Positions 38,671 to 47,320 of a DNA stretch of 64,000 nt are shown piece after piece. The DNA lies in assembly GCF_003595175.1 (NCBI RefSeq), contig NZ_CP032419.1, positions 2,480,001 to 2,544,000 of the forward strand. The letters run 5' to 3'. The DNA comes from Pseudomonas cavernae. GTDB taxonomy: Bacteria > Pseudomonadota > Gammaproteobacteria > Pseudomonadales > Pseudomonadaceae. The notes beneath the pieces were generated by a model. It did no database searches and was not told the DNA's origin. It saw only the letters and a program-made list of their open reading frames with translations. The position numbers were made by a program, and so were the translations under genes. Each line of letters begins with the position of its first letter. Position 1 is the first letter of the stretch.

Positions 38671-39691
38671 GCGCGATCCTCGCAGCCAGCGGGCACTGCG
38701 CCTGGCCAGCGGCACCGCGCTGTGCCTGGCCGCGAGCTACGGCTTGAGCCTGCCGATTCCCTTCCTGGCGCCGTTGCTGGCGCTGTTCATGTTGGCGTCG
38801 ATGAATCGGCCGCTGTCGCTCAAGGCCGGGCTGGGGTTGGCGCTGATGGTGATGTTGACCACCGGCAGCGGCCTGCTGCTGATCCCGCTGCTGCAATATG
38901 TCCCCCTGAGCGGAGTGCTGCTGGTCGGGCTGTGCTTGTTTTACTGCTTCCGCTATGGCCTGCACGGGGGCAACCCGCTGGTGGCGACCTTCCTGGTCAT
39001 CGGCTTGACCCTCATCTCCGCCACCGGCACCAGTGCCTTCTCCCTGGCCCTGCTGGTCATCGAAGGGCTGGGCAAAGCGGTGCTGCTCGCCGTGCTGACC
39101 GTCGCACTCAGCCACTGGCTGTTTCCCGAGCCGGCCAATGCTCCCGCAGGTCCCCGTCAACCTGCGCTGGCGCCTGCCGAGGCCAGCTGGATCGCCCTGC
39201 GCGCGGCCCTGGTGGTGCTGCCGGCCTTCCTCCTGGCGCTGATCGATCCGGCCAGCTACATGCCCGTGATCATGAAGGCGGTGAGCCTCGGCCAACAGGT
39301 GTGCAGCACCAAGGCGCGCGATGCCGGCCGCGAGTTGCTCGGTTCGACCCTGCTCGGTGGCCTGCTGGCCATCCTGTTCTGGGGCGCCCTGAGCATTCTG
39401 CCGCACCTGTGGCTGTTCTTTATGTGGATGCTGCTGTTCTGCCTGCTGCTGGCACGCAAGCTGTATGCCCTGAGCCCGACCCGGCAAAGCCCGGGATTTT
39501 GGTTGAACAGCATGGTCACCCTGATTATCTTGCTCGGCCAGTCGGTGCAGGACAGCGTGGCCGGCAAGGATGTCTACAGCGCCTTCGCCGTGCGCATGGG
39601 GCTGTTCATCGCCGTCACCCTGTACGCCTGCGGGGCGGTTTACCTGATCGACACTCGCCGCCATCGCCGGCAGCGGCGCGTGAGCACCTGA
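38660..39691 (+). CDS. DUF2955/FUSC-like inner-membrane efflux protein
   Basis: A 343-residue integral membrane protein with about ten helices arranged in two halves, with the pattern of DUF2955 proteins that accompany HlyD adaptors (LAPLLALFMLASMNRPLSLKAG; YGLHGGNPLVATFLVIGLT). It overlaps the hlyD stop by 11 bases. It likely provides the inner-membrane step of the tripartite exporter. The substrate and energy source are unknown. Confidence 0.85.
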   Translation: MPTERDPRSQRALRLASGTALCLAASYGLSLPIPFLAPLLALFMLASMNRPLSLKAGLGLALMVMLTTGSGLLLIPLLQYVPLSGVLLVGLCLFYCFRYGLHGGNPLVATFLVIGLTLISATGTSAFSLALLVIEGLGKAVLLAVLTVALSHWLFPEPANAPAGPRQPALAPAEASWIALRAALVVLPAFLLALIDPASYMPVIMKAVSLGQQVCSTKARDAGRELLGSTLLGGLLAILFWGALSILPHLWLFFMWMLLFCLLLARKLYALSPTRQSPGFWLNSMVTLIILLGQSVQDSVAGKDVYSAFAVRMGLFIAVTLYACGAVYLIDTRRHRRQRRVST

Positions 39692-39703
39692 GGAGAGGGC
39701 CGA

Positions 39704-40153
39704 ATGCTGCTCAACCTGTTGATGGGTCTTCCCGTGATAATGCTCTGTTTGTTGCTCCAGGCGGCGTTCGTGGCTTTGAGCCTGCGGCAGTACGTGCGCG
39801 TCAGGAATGCCCACCGCAAGCCCGACTCATTGCTGTGGAACACTGCGCTGCTGTCGCTGGTGTTGTTGCTCATGCTGCTGGGCAACTTCGTACAGATGGG
39901 GATCTGGGCAGCGCTGTTCATGATGCTCGATGAGTTCGACACCTTCGCCACCGCGCTTTATTTCTCCGGCGTGACCTTCGCCACCTTGGGCTATGGCGAC
40001 ATCGTCATGTCCGAGCGCTGGCGCCTGCTCAGTCCATTGGAGGCGGCTAATGGCATCCTGATGTTCGGCGTCTCCACCGCCGTGATGACCGCCGCGGTAA
40101 TGGATGTCATCAAGCGCCACACGCCGCGGTCACAACAGCGTCCCGACGACTAG
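39704..40153 (+). CDS. Two-helix potassium channel family protein
   Basis: A 149-residue membrane protein with three hydrophobic segments and the K+ selectivity filter in TFATLGYGDIVM (residues 91-102) between the last two. It lacks an RCK regulatory domain. A GGAG ribosome site precedes the ATG, and the gene starts 13 bases after the efflux operon, so it is probably the last operon gene. Small KtrB-less Ion_trans_2 proteins of this type are common and poorly characterised. Confidence 0.88.
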   Translation: MLLNLLMGLPVIMLCLLLQAAFVALSLRQYVRVRNAHRKPDSLLWNTALLSLVLLLMLLGNFVQMGIWAALFMMLDEFDTFATALYFSGVTFATLGYGDIVMSERWRLLSPLEAANGILMFGVSTAVMTAAVMDVIKRHTPRSQQRPDD

Positions 40154-40200
40154 CTCAATCAGGCGGTGGCTGTTCGCTAGCGCCTGCCTGGGCTGCGACG

Positions 40201-41106
40201 CTAGGGCAGCGCATAGGCCTTGAATAGCATCTTGGTCGTATCGCTAGCCCCACCCAGGTATTTGCCGTACGCCTGTTCGATCTCGCCCGAACGGTACATT
40301 TCGCTCAGCGTGGTATCCACCAGCAAGCGGAAGTCCTCATCGCCACGTTCGACCGCCAACGACGCCGGCGCGTATTCGAAGGTACGGTCCACCACCATCA
40401 ACTGGCCGGTTTCGTTGTGCTTCTGCAGGTAGTTCTTCAGCAACATGCGTTCGGCGAAGAAGGCATCAGCTTTGCCGTCGGCAACCAGTTGCACGCCTTC
40501 CTGGTTGTTCTCAACCGTCACCAAGGTGGCCACCACGCCGAGCCGGCGCATTTGCTGGCGAATCCAGTCCTCGGTGACGCTGCCAGCGGTGGCAGCGTAG
40601 GTCTGGTTGGCCAGGCCGCGGTTGATGGTCGCGCGCCAGGTCGGACCGGTATGCGCCACCTCACCATTGAGCGCTCTGCGCAACGTCTCGGGGGCATCCT
40701 TGCGCACCACCGCCGAGAGGCCGGCGGTGTATACCGGCACAGAGAAACTCACCGACTTGCGTCGCTCCAGCGTTTCCGGGGTCGGCATGCAGAGGATGTC
40801 GACCTTGCCCGAACTGACGGCACTGATCTCATCGGCAGTCGTGAGCGCTTGGTAGCGCACCTGCAGGTTGGGCAAGCCCCGTTCGGACTTGAGCCGCTCG
40901 GCGATCTTCAGGCACAGGTCGATGGCGTAGCCGCTGACCTTGTCGCCCTCCTGGCTGCTGAACGGTGCAAAGCCCGGCAGATAGCCCAGAGTGAAGCTGT
41001 TGCTGGTGCGCACGCGCTCAAGCGTGTTGGCGCCAGCCAGCAGCGGTAGCAGCACGAGCACACAGGTGAGCAACGCGCTTGGGGATTTTGACAGCTCTAG
41101 GTTCAT
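40201..41106 (-). CDS. Periplasmic amino-acid binding protein (SBP family 3)
   Basis: This 301-residue secreted binding protein has a signal peptide (to about residue 26, LLAGANT). The bacterial extracellular solute-binding family 3 fold shows in GYAIDLCLKIAERL, VDILCMPTPETLERRKSVSFS and VADGKADAFFAERMLL. It has no ABC partners nearby. The next gene upstream encodes PotE on the same strand, 47 bases away, suggesting a shared role in amino acid or polyamine handling. Confidence 0.88.
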   Translation of the reverse strand: MNLELSKSPSALLTCVLVLLPLLAGANTLERVRTSNSFTLGYLPGFAPFSSQEGDKVSGYAIDLCLKIAERLKSERGLPNLQVRYQALTTADEISAVSSGKVDILCMPTPETLERRKSVSFSVPVYTAGLSAVVRKDAPETLRRALNGEVAHTGPTWRATINRGLANQTYAATAGSVTEDWIRQQMRRLGVVATLVTVENNQEGVQLVADGKADAFFAERMLLKNYLQKHNETGQLMVVDRTFEYAPASLAVERGDEDFRLLVDTTLSEMYRSGEIEQAYGKYLGGASDTTKMLFKAYALP

Positions 41107-41153
41107 ATCCTGTTCCCCTTGTTCGGATGTCGATGCGGTCCTGGCGGCAAGGC

Positions 41154-42494
41154 TTACGGCTTGCCGGCGCCGGTCAGCTTGGGCGGTGCAGGTTCGACAA
41201 AGAACTTGGCGATCGAGCCATAGAACAGGTAACCGATCGCAAGGACCAGGGTGCCGCCGAACACGGCGTCTTCGCCGCAGGAATACAGCGCGTAGAAGGA
41301 GTAGGCCAGTGCCACCATCAGCACCGCGCTGTTGCGCATGTAGATCGCCGGGGCGACGCCGACCTTGTACATGATCACCAGCAGGCCGGTGAGGGCGGTC
41401 ACGTAGGGAATCAGGTTGGTCACCGCGGCCAGGCTAATGAGCTTGCCGAACTGGGCGCTGGCATTGGGCGAGATGGTCGACAGGGCCATCAAGGTCTGCA
41501 ATACGCCACAGACGATCATGCCGAGCACTGGCGCGCTCATCGCGCTGAGCTTGCCGAACAGTTTCGGGAACATGCCTTCATCGGCGGTCATCTTGGCCGT
41601 TTGCGCCAGCGTAAATTGCCAGCCCAGCAGCGAGCCGATGCAGGCCATGACCGCCAGCACCATGATGATGGTGCCGATCGTAGGGTTGAACATCCGCGCA
41701 TAAACCAGAGCGAACGGCGCCGAGGAGTTGGCCAGCTCGGGATTGGGGATGATGCCCTGGATGACCGTGGTCGACAGCACGTACACCACCGCCGCACCGA
41801 GGGTGCCGAACAGGCAGGCCAGCGGCACAGTGCGCTTGGGATCTTCCACTGCATCGGAGGCCTGCGCCGCCGACTCCATGCCGAGAAAGGCCCACAGGGT
41901 CAGGGGGATCGTCTTGCCGATGGCCTCGTTGATTGGCAGGTTGTTCGGGTTCCAGGCCGCAGTGAACACCTCCGCCTTGAACCAGAACCAGCCGATTATG
42001 CTCAGGCCAGCCACCGGAATGATCACCCCCCAGACGCTGATGGCGCCGATCTTGCCGGTGATGTTCGGGCCGCCGAAGTTAGCCACGATGGTCAGCCAGA
42101 TCAGGCCAACCGTGCCGATGAACAGCGGAATAGCGCCGCTGCCAAACCAGGGCACGAACGACGTGATGTAGCCCACCGCAGAGATGGCGACGGCCACGTT
42201 GGCGATGGCGAGTGACAGAAAGTAGAGATACGAGCAGAGAAAGAACCCTGACTTTGCGTGCGCCTCTTCGGTATAGGCCGACAGCCCGCCGGGCCGCGTA
42301 CAGTAGATGCCGCACTGGGCGAAGCTGTAGGCAATGGCCATGGAGCCGACCGCGGTGACGACCCACGACAGCAGTGAAACGGCCCCGAGCTGGGCCATGC
42401 TTGTGGGCAACATGATGATGCCCGAGCCCATCATATTGACCGCCACCAGCGTGGTGAGCCCCATGAGGCTCATTTTCTTGCTTGACTCAGCCAT
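41154..42494 (-). CDS. potE: Putrescine-ornithine antiporter PotE
   Basis: This 446-residue APC-superfamily antiporter has twelve helices. The conserved start is LMGLTTLVAVNMMGSGIIML, and the family motifs PGGLSAYTEEAHAKSG and WAFLGMESAAQASDAVEDP are present. It exchanges putrescine for ornithine in E. coli. The start MAESSKK (42494) has AAGGAGA upstream. No ornithine decarboxylase gene (speF) is adjacent, unlike enteric bacteria. Related arginine/agmatine antiporters remain possible. Confidence 0.86.
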   Translation of the reverse strand: MAESSKKMSLMGLTTLVAVNMMGSGIIMLPTSMAQLGAVSLLSWVVTAVGSMAIAYSFAQCGIYCTRPGGLSAYTEEAHAKSGFFLCSYLYFLSLAIANVAVAISAVGYITSFVPWFGSGAIPLFIGTVGLIWLTIVANFGGPNITGKIGAISVWGVIIPVAGLSIIGWFWFKAEVFTAAWNPNNLPINEAIGKTIPLTLWAFLGMESAAQASDAVEDPKRTVPLACLFGTLGAAVVYVLSTTVIQGIIPNPELANSSAPFALVYARMFNPTIGTIIMVLAVMACIGSLLGWQFTLAQTAKMTADEGMFPKLFGKLSAMSAPVLGMIVCGVLQTLMALSTISPNASAQFGKLISLAAVTNLIPYVTALTGLLVIMYKVGVAPAIYMRNSAVLMVALAYSFYALYSCGEDAVFGGTLVLAIGYLFYGSIAKFFVEPAPPKLTGAGKP

Positions 42495-42577
42495 CGAAGT
42501 CTCCTTGCGTTGTCCCAGGCGCTGATCCTGGGTTTGGCGGTGAGTTAGCAGTGACGGATGATCATGTCGATGAAACG

Positions 42578-42607
42578 GCAACGAGCGTCACGCATAACGC
42601 TCGTTGC
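42578..42607. terminator. 11-base inverted repeat between potE and the phage remnant
   Basis: GCAACGAGCGT and ACGCTCGTTGC form a perfect 11-base stem with an eight-base loop. It has no T run, so its role as a terminator is uncertain. It lies 80 bases upstream of potE and just left of the dif-like sites, and could be part of the host-phage boundary. Confidence 0.4.
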
Positions 42608-42670
42608 TCATCAGTGTGGCTTAGATTGGATGAGGCGAAGTGTTCGTCGCGGCTCGACGCTGACGAGGCC

Positions 42671-42698
42671 TGTTGACATAACGTCCATTATGCGGAGC
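42671..42698 (-). other. dif-like XerC/XerD site 1
   Basis: Read on the minus strand: arm GCTCCGCATAA, centre TGGACG, arm TTATGTCAACA, the exact 11-6-11 layout of dif. Nine of 11 and eight of 11 arm positions equal the canonical dif at 44480. It is inverted relative to that site. Confidence 0.7.
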
Positions 42699-42759
42699 CT
42701 GTGAAGGAGCTTTTCAAATCGAGAAAACGTGCGGGTTGTTCCGAGTGTCGCGACCAAAG

Positions 42760-42790
42760 GCTTCGCATAATGGACGCCCTTATGTTGAGC
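42760..42790 (+). other. dif-like XerC/XerD site 2
   Basis: Arm GCTTCGCATAA is identical to the canonical dif at 44480, then a nine-base centre TGGACGCCC and arm TTATGTTGAGC. AGGCTTCGCATAATG is shared exactly with 44479-44492. Being in the same orientation, the two sites could be the ends of an inserted element. Confidence 0.7.
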
Positions 42791-42823
42791 GGCGTCCGGA
42801 TAATCGGCGCAGCTCCGGGCGTC

Positions 42824-42851
42824 GGTTAACATAGGGGCGATTATGCGTACG
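42824..42851 (-). other. dif-like XerC/XerD site 3
   Basis: Minus strand: arm CGTACGCATAA, centre TCGCCC, arm CTATGTTAACC, again 11-6-11. It is inverted relative to site 2 and 33 bases from it, so single-stranded DNA of this region could fold into the forked hairpin used by CTX-phi as attP. It overlaps the start codon of the next small gene. Confidence 0.62.
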
Positions 42852-43073
42852 CCCCTCGATATACCGTCTTACCTCATCCGCGATGCCCAGCTCTACGCGC
42901 CCTCTAGGGACGCTCTAGACGCTGTTTGCCATGTTCTGGCTGATTACCCCCGCCTTGTCGCTGAAACGCGCCAGATGCGTTCCCGGCTCGCTCAGATCGA
43001 TGCTGAGTCCGCTGACCTCGACGCGCGGCTAGAGCAGCTGCAACACGTTTGCCGGCAAATCCTCGATCTTTGA
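42843..43073 (+). CDS. Small inovirus-associated hypothetical protein
   Basis: A 76-residue acidic protein with a C-terminal amphipathic, coiled-coil-like region (RLVAETRQMRSRLAQIDAE, then LDARLEQLQHVCRQILDL). It starts inside dif-like site 3. The position at the phage end and the size suggest an accessory filamentous-phage gene. I do not recognise a named family. Confidence 0.5.
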   Translation: MRTPLDIPSYLIRDAQLYAPSRDALDAVCHVLADYPRLVAETRQMRSRLAQIDAESADLDARLEQLQHVCRQILDL

Positions 43074-43398
43074 CCACCCCTCATCCTGATTACTCAGGAG
43101 CGCAGCGACCATGTGTAGCGAATGGCGGAACATTCCCCGGCAGGGGAACGGGTAGCCGGCAGGCGCAGGGCGGCAGCCCTGTTCGTAGCAGCTGACGAAT
43201 GTCAGCGTCGCGGAGAGCTTGTAAGGCAGGCACACGGGATCGGGGGTAGGCCGAACGGCCGCAGGGGTTCACCCCTGGTCGAAGCGAAGGCGGAGACGGC
43301 TTTTCGCTTTCCCTGCGGCAGCAGGGTCCACCATCTCTAATGGTGGACTCTTGTGACATGGTGTCATTTTCTGGCTGTTTTGATCAGCGCAGAGCTTC
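43074..43398. other. Inovirus intergenic region with hairpins
   Basis: No convincing gene in this stretch. A perfect nine-base hairpin GTCCACCAT/ATGGTGGAC lies at 43326-43348, followed by a short one (TGACA/TGTCA, 43354-43366) and a T run. Such paired hairpins occur as packaging signals, replication origins or terminators in filamentous phage genomes. The central genes of a complete phage would be expected here and are missing. Confidence 0.45.
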
Positions 43399-44373
43399 TT
43401 GTTCGTAGCTCATCAGGATTCCGCGCAAGGCGATCTTCGCGTGGATGAGGGGCAGACATGGTTTCGGGTTCGCCATCACGGCTCGAAGGTGCCGGACTAC
43501 GCCAGTCGGCTGGAGATCATGCGCAAGGATGGCCACGAGCTGCACGTCATCACCCAAAGCCCGAAGCTGATCGATGCGCACATGCGCGAGCTGTGCAACG
43601 GGCATGTTCACTTTTACCGGCCCCGTGGCGCCGCCTACAGCAAGCGTTATCAGTTTGAAAAGCCGGAGCTGTCAGTAAACGAAAATAAGTATGTGTTCCC
43701 CTCGGGTGAGGACACCCGAGTTCCGATGGATTCGGCGTACTTCGGTTGTTACAAGTCGGTGAAGGAGGGCACGAAGCACCATTTTAAGTTCCGCATCCCT
43801 CGCGCCGCGCTTGTCCTGGGCTTCGTCGCCCTGGTGGTCGGCGGCATCGGCTACTACCTCTACGGCCGGTTGTCCGGGTTCGAGAAAGCTGCCGAACAGC
43901 CCGTTGCCGCTGCGCCTGTCGCCGTACCAGCCGCGGCTGCCGCGCCGTCCAGCGCCGTCGCTCACGTCACGACTGAGCAGTACATTGCCGAGCGTACGCC
44001 GCGCCTTGCTGGTGTGCCGTCGTCGGCGCCGATCTATGACGAGCTGACTAAGCCAGTGACGTTCCCGAAGCCCAGTTGTTACGCGACGAAATCAGAGGAT
44101 GTGATTGCCAGGAAGCGCAAAACGCTCAAGCTCGGCAACCGACATGGACGCCTGTACGGCTGCGCCTGTTTCAGCCAGCAGGCCACGCGCATGGACGTTG
44201 AGTTCAACGCCTGTATGGATATGGTCGAGAATGGTGCCTTCGACAATACCAAGCCTGATCGCCAGCAGCGCGCCGATGGCGTGACGGACTCGCTCCGCGA
44301 GGCCGACACACCAGCGGCAGCGTCTGCCGTATCAGTTCCCGTTGCCGTCGTGGCAACAGCACCGACCATTTGA
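43399..44373 (+). pseudogene. Zot-like phage assembly protein, 5'-truncated
   Basis: The frame begins in the Walker B region (VDEGQTWFRVRHHGSK), continues through the Zot core (DGHELHVITQSPKLIDAHMR) and HVHFYRP, a membrane helix (LVLGFVALVVGGIGYYLYG) and a 170-residue periplasmic tail. Zot (pI) is the inner-membrane ATPase needed to extrude filamentous phage. The Walker A part that should precede is gone, so the protein would lack ATP binding. Its first codons (43399-43425) may be foreign sequence. The 3' part is intact to the stop. Confidence 0.82.
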
Positions 44374-44383
44374 GGCCTTGGCG

Positions 44384-44479
44384 ATGATCGATAACATTTT
44401 TTTAGTTTTTTTCTGTGTGCTATCGGGCGTTGTGTTAGTCGTCGAAACGTTTCGCTTCCTGTTCCCTGGGGAATCTTAG
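44384..44479 (+). CDS. 31-residue single-helix membrane protein next to dif
   Basis: ATG at 44384 (GAGG upstream) to TAG at 44477-44479 encodes a short protein with one hydrophobic helix (NIFLVFFCVLSGVVLVVETF). It starts 11 bases after the zot stop, and its stop codon directly abuts the dif site. Small membrane proteins are usual in filamentous phages (coat, assembly), but I cannot assign it. Confidence 0.5.
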   Translation: MIDNIFLVFFCVLSGVVLVVETFRFLFPGES

Positions 44480-44507
44480 GCTTCGCATAATGTATATTAT
44501 GTTAAAT
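44480..44507 (+). other. dif: Canonical dif site (XerC/XerD recombination site)
   Basis: Arm GCTTCGCATAA (XerC side), centre TGTATA, arm TTATGTTAAAT (XerD side). The centre and XerD arm equal the E. coli sequence exactly, and CGCATAA of the XerC arm does too. XerCD resolve chromosome dimers here, and filamentous phages use it as attB. Its presence implies the replication terminus lies in this window, unless this is only a phage copy. Confidence 0.85.
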
Positions 44508-45500
44508 ACAGGCCGTTTCATAAGTGTTGCATTTTTCTCCAGGCTTTTAGCGTTCTGAACTAATTCTCCAAAAAAACGGTAAGTAAAGATCCGAATGGCG
44601 AATTTATTCTCCAATATGGATCTTTAGTTCATCCCCGAACATGCACTGAGCTGGGTAGCACCGGCCTCAGTCTGTGCGACCAGCTCCGCTCGCTGTGCGG
44701 GCAGATGGCAGCCGACCAACTGCGCGAATAACGGCTTATTACCTCTGCTGGCAGAAAGCTCCCGTTGAGGGGCAGATTCAGCTCGGGTAATGTCATGGCA
44801 TCCGCCACGACAAGGCCATGTGGGGAAGGCAATTTTGGACTTTTGGCCGGATAGGACCGCCACTTTTCGGTCTCCTGGAAGGCAAAGTGAAACTACACTT
44901 TGTGTCTGGAAGGCGAAGTGAGACTTTGGTCGGTGATCTGTCGCAGTTTTGGAAGGCAAAGTGGAGCTCTGGTCGCCGCTCGCCCCCATTGGATTTCGCC
45001 CCAGCATGAATCTGATTTAGAGGGCATGGTGATGGAGGCTTGGCGAGGCGACAGCGCCAGCGTCGTCATTGGGCTATCGCACCTCCACCCGACCTGCCAA
45101 CCAGATCGTCTCCGCTGTCGGGTAGTGCCGTAGTAGATTGGGGCGACGTGGCAGCTTCACGACAGTAAGCGTTGAGGAGGACTGTCTGCGGCTACCGCTA
45201 AGTCAGTGCGCCTTGTAATCCACGCTACTCGGTTAATCTCGCCTCAAACCCTAATCGCCCTGCTCTTTTGAGCCCTCGGCAAGATCTCGGATAGCGTTGC
45301 GGTCAAGTGCAGCCCCTTTCGGCTTGTTACGATTTCTGGCGTCGCGGATCCTAGCCCAGGCACAACGTCTGGCGCGATGGTCAACCGTCGACACGAGAGC
45401 TCAACAGTGGTGTGTGAAGCTGGATAGCAACTTCCCGCCTGGGATCGTCGGGCGAAACCGTAACCAGAAACTCTTCGAATTTCCCGAGGAGGAGAACCGT
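44508..45500. other. Gene-free remnant region right of dif
   Basis: About 1 kb with no supported gene. An inverted repeat AAAGATCC/GGATCTTT lies at 44585-44625. Three spaced copies of TGGAAGGC(A/G)AAGTG(A/G)A lie at 44875-44890, 44906-44921 and 44950-44965, which look like repeats at the end of a decayed insertion sequence. Short open frames here have no protein-like pattern. Confidence 0.5.
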
Positions 45501-45638
45501 TTAAGCATCAGGATAGTGGCGTAACAAACGCTTCGCTTCTCGTCTGATGTTCTCAGGAAGCTCAGGATTCTTTGACAGGTCGCGCAAGAACTCTTCAGCC
45601 TGTATCACGCTGCGCGTACGCTCATGTGGCCTGGTCAA
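45501..45638 (-). CDS. BPSL0761-like small protein
   Basis: A TTG start at 45638 (GGGAG eight bases upstream) to TAA at 45501 gives 45 residues: RPHERTRSVIQAEEFLRDL, then NPELPENIRREAKRLLRHYP. The pattern (ERTR...FL..L...LP..IRREA..LLRHYP) is that of the short BPSL0761-type proteins found in Pseudomonas and Burkholderia, often near mobile elements. Function unknown. It is the only intact-looking gene between dif and the IS66 remnant. Confidence 0.6.
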   Translation of the reverse strand: MTRPHERTRSVIQAEEFLRDLSKNPELPENIRREAKRLLRHYPDA

Positions 45639-46264
45639 GATACATGCTCCCGGTGCAGGGGTGAACTCCCTAACAATCTAACCTTGATCGCCCATATGGC
45701 CTAGATACTAAGCCACCGCACCTAAGACGTTGCCCCGCCCTCCCCTGTGCTCGCGGCCGCCATGCTTAGGCCAGTTGGCGCTCAGGATTGCGCGGCCTAA
45801 GGCTCCTCCATGGCCATTAGTTCCGCAATTATCCGCTGCATCAATTCTTGGCTGCTGCCTGAACTGTCTTTGCGAAGATAAGCAGCAACGAGGATGGTTA
45901 CGTGTAGCGACCTGCATTTGAAATCGTCCCGACCTGCAATCAACGCGATTCTCGACCGGGATTAACTGCGACTGTCCGGCCCGGCAAACCAGCATTGGTT
46001 GCGAATGAACCTGCATTTATCCGCGCCGACCTGCATTCCATTGCCGCCAGAGCCCCATTCTATAGAAATCGCATGGCCATCTTCCCTGCCAGGCGATGCG
46101 ACGCTTTAAAGGAAATTATTCCCTGCCAATAATTATTCAGTTCCAATAATTTTTACTAAAGTCATGACTGATACCGTCCTCCCCTCTTGGCCTCCGAGTT
46201 GGCCAGGGTATTTCCACGATCAGATAACGGAACCTGCAGCCGCAGGTCAGACTGTCACGGAAGT
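45639..46264. other. Probable decayed insertion-sequence end
   Basis: Four spaced GACCTGCA/AACCTGCA motifs (from about 45908, 45931, 46008 and 46029), with TTTATCCGCGCC between them, resemble the multiple terminal repeats of IS21-family elements. No transposase remains next to them. The stretch 46090-46170 is unusually AT-rich for the window. No gene is supported. Confidence 0.45.
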
Positions 46265-46432
46265 CTAAAGAGAGTCGACGCTGGCTATGTAATGGTATTC
46301 GTGGGGAGAGAATCGTCCATCCGGGCCGAATAGCAGACGGGCTGTGAAATGCTCCCGGTACGTTAGGGCCTCCTGCTGGACGTAGCGTTCGTAATAGGCG
46401 CGTCTCAGGAGACTGAGACTCCGCTACAGCCG
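46265..46432 (-). pseudogene. C-terminal fragment of an unidentified protein
   Basis: Read on the minus strand, a protein-like stretch (RAYYERYVQQEALTYREHF, then LFGPDGRFSPHEYHYI) ends in TAG at 46265. It has no start and no upstream body, so it is a truncated gene end. The family is not recognised. Confidence 0.35.
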
Positions 46433-46457
46433 AGCCGAAAGCAGCCTCATTGACAAG

Positions 46458-46628
46458 ATGCCTTTGCCGGACGGTTACGTGCCCAATGGATCAGCAACGG
46501 CCAAAGCCCTCGATTACAGCCTTAAACGCTGGGTAGCGATGACGCGCTACCTGGAAGATGGGGCCGTGCCCATCGACAACAACCAGGTCGAGAACCAGAT
46601 CCGCCCGTGGGCGCTTGGACACTTGAAC
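46458..46628 (+). pseudogene. IS66 transposase (TnpC) fragment
   Basis: The segment LDYSLKRWVAMTRYLEDG and IDNNQVENQIRPWALG is the catalytic end of the IS66 DDE transposase. It breaks off right after RPWALG. The natural continuation (AGSLRSGKRAAAIMS...) is found on the opposite strand at 47321-47500, so this IS66 copy was split and inverted. Confidence 0.82.
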
Positions 46629-46661
46629 TTGTTATGCCCCATCGCTGGATGCATGCCTCGA

Positions 46662-46907
46662 TCACCGAACGATCTCCAACCACTTCTCCATAACAATGGT
46701 GCGTTCAGAGCCGTGAAACTCATCACGGATCTTCTGGTAGCCCAACGTAACGTAGAAGCCCTCCGCAGTAATTGATGACGGCACGCGCAGTCTTTCAATA
46801 CCAGTACTAACAGCCGTCGTGGAGTGGATGACTTCCATCAGTTGCCTACCGATACCTAAACCCTGATGTGTAGGGGCAAACGAAAACGGTTCTAACAACA
46901 TCTCCAT
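46662..46907 (-). pseudogene. GNAT acetyltransferase, C-terminal fragment
   Basis: 81 residues with the end of motif A (QGLGIGRQLMEVIHS) and motif B (ITAEGFYVTLGYQKI). The N-terminal half of a GNAT domain is missing, and an in-frame stop lies just upstream of the first ATG. Probably inactive. Confidence 0.68.
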
Positions 46908-47320
46908 GTATCACCATCTCCGCCAACAGGTAACCGCGAATGTCGTACCGCGCGTCAACTGCCCTGATCACTATTCTGTAGCAATAGTGGAAGACAGGCC
47001 TGTTGGCGGGTGCTCTGGGATGCTTGTTGATCGCTCATCTTTGGCCCCCTGTGAAGCCATTCAACAGCTGCATCACGGTCTGCAAACTGCGAAAGTCGGG
47101 ATAGACTGATGGCGAGCCGCGCCTGGAAAGTGAAGAAAAAATTTGGAAAACCGCCAGAACTAAAAATTTTGTTTGGTAACTCAAGAAAATCTTTACGACC
47201 AAGACTGCCTGAACGAAAAAAGATCCGGCTACTCAACATCGGCAAAGCGCATCTGGATCATGCGGCAGGCTCGCCGTAGCTACCAGGCTCTCCATATGAA
47301 CTGCGACGAATACCTTGCGA
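46908..47320. other. AT-rich junction region
   Basis: No supported gene. A lysine/arginine-rich 56-codon frame (47109-47279) exists, but its AT-rich composition and location between IS remnants make it doubtful. On the minus strand the phrase FADRDAAVEWL may come from a lost gene. Confidence 0.35.

Noticed and set aside
42671..42851. Integron attC sites
   Set aside because: The inverted sequences fit the 11-6-11 dif layout and match dif arms; no R/L attC core boxes and no integrase gene.
44875..44965. CRISPR array
   Set aside because: Only three unequal, imperfect repeats with irregular spacing and no cas genes.
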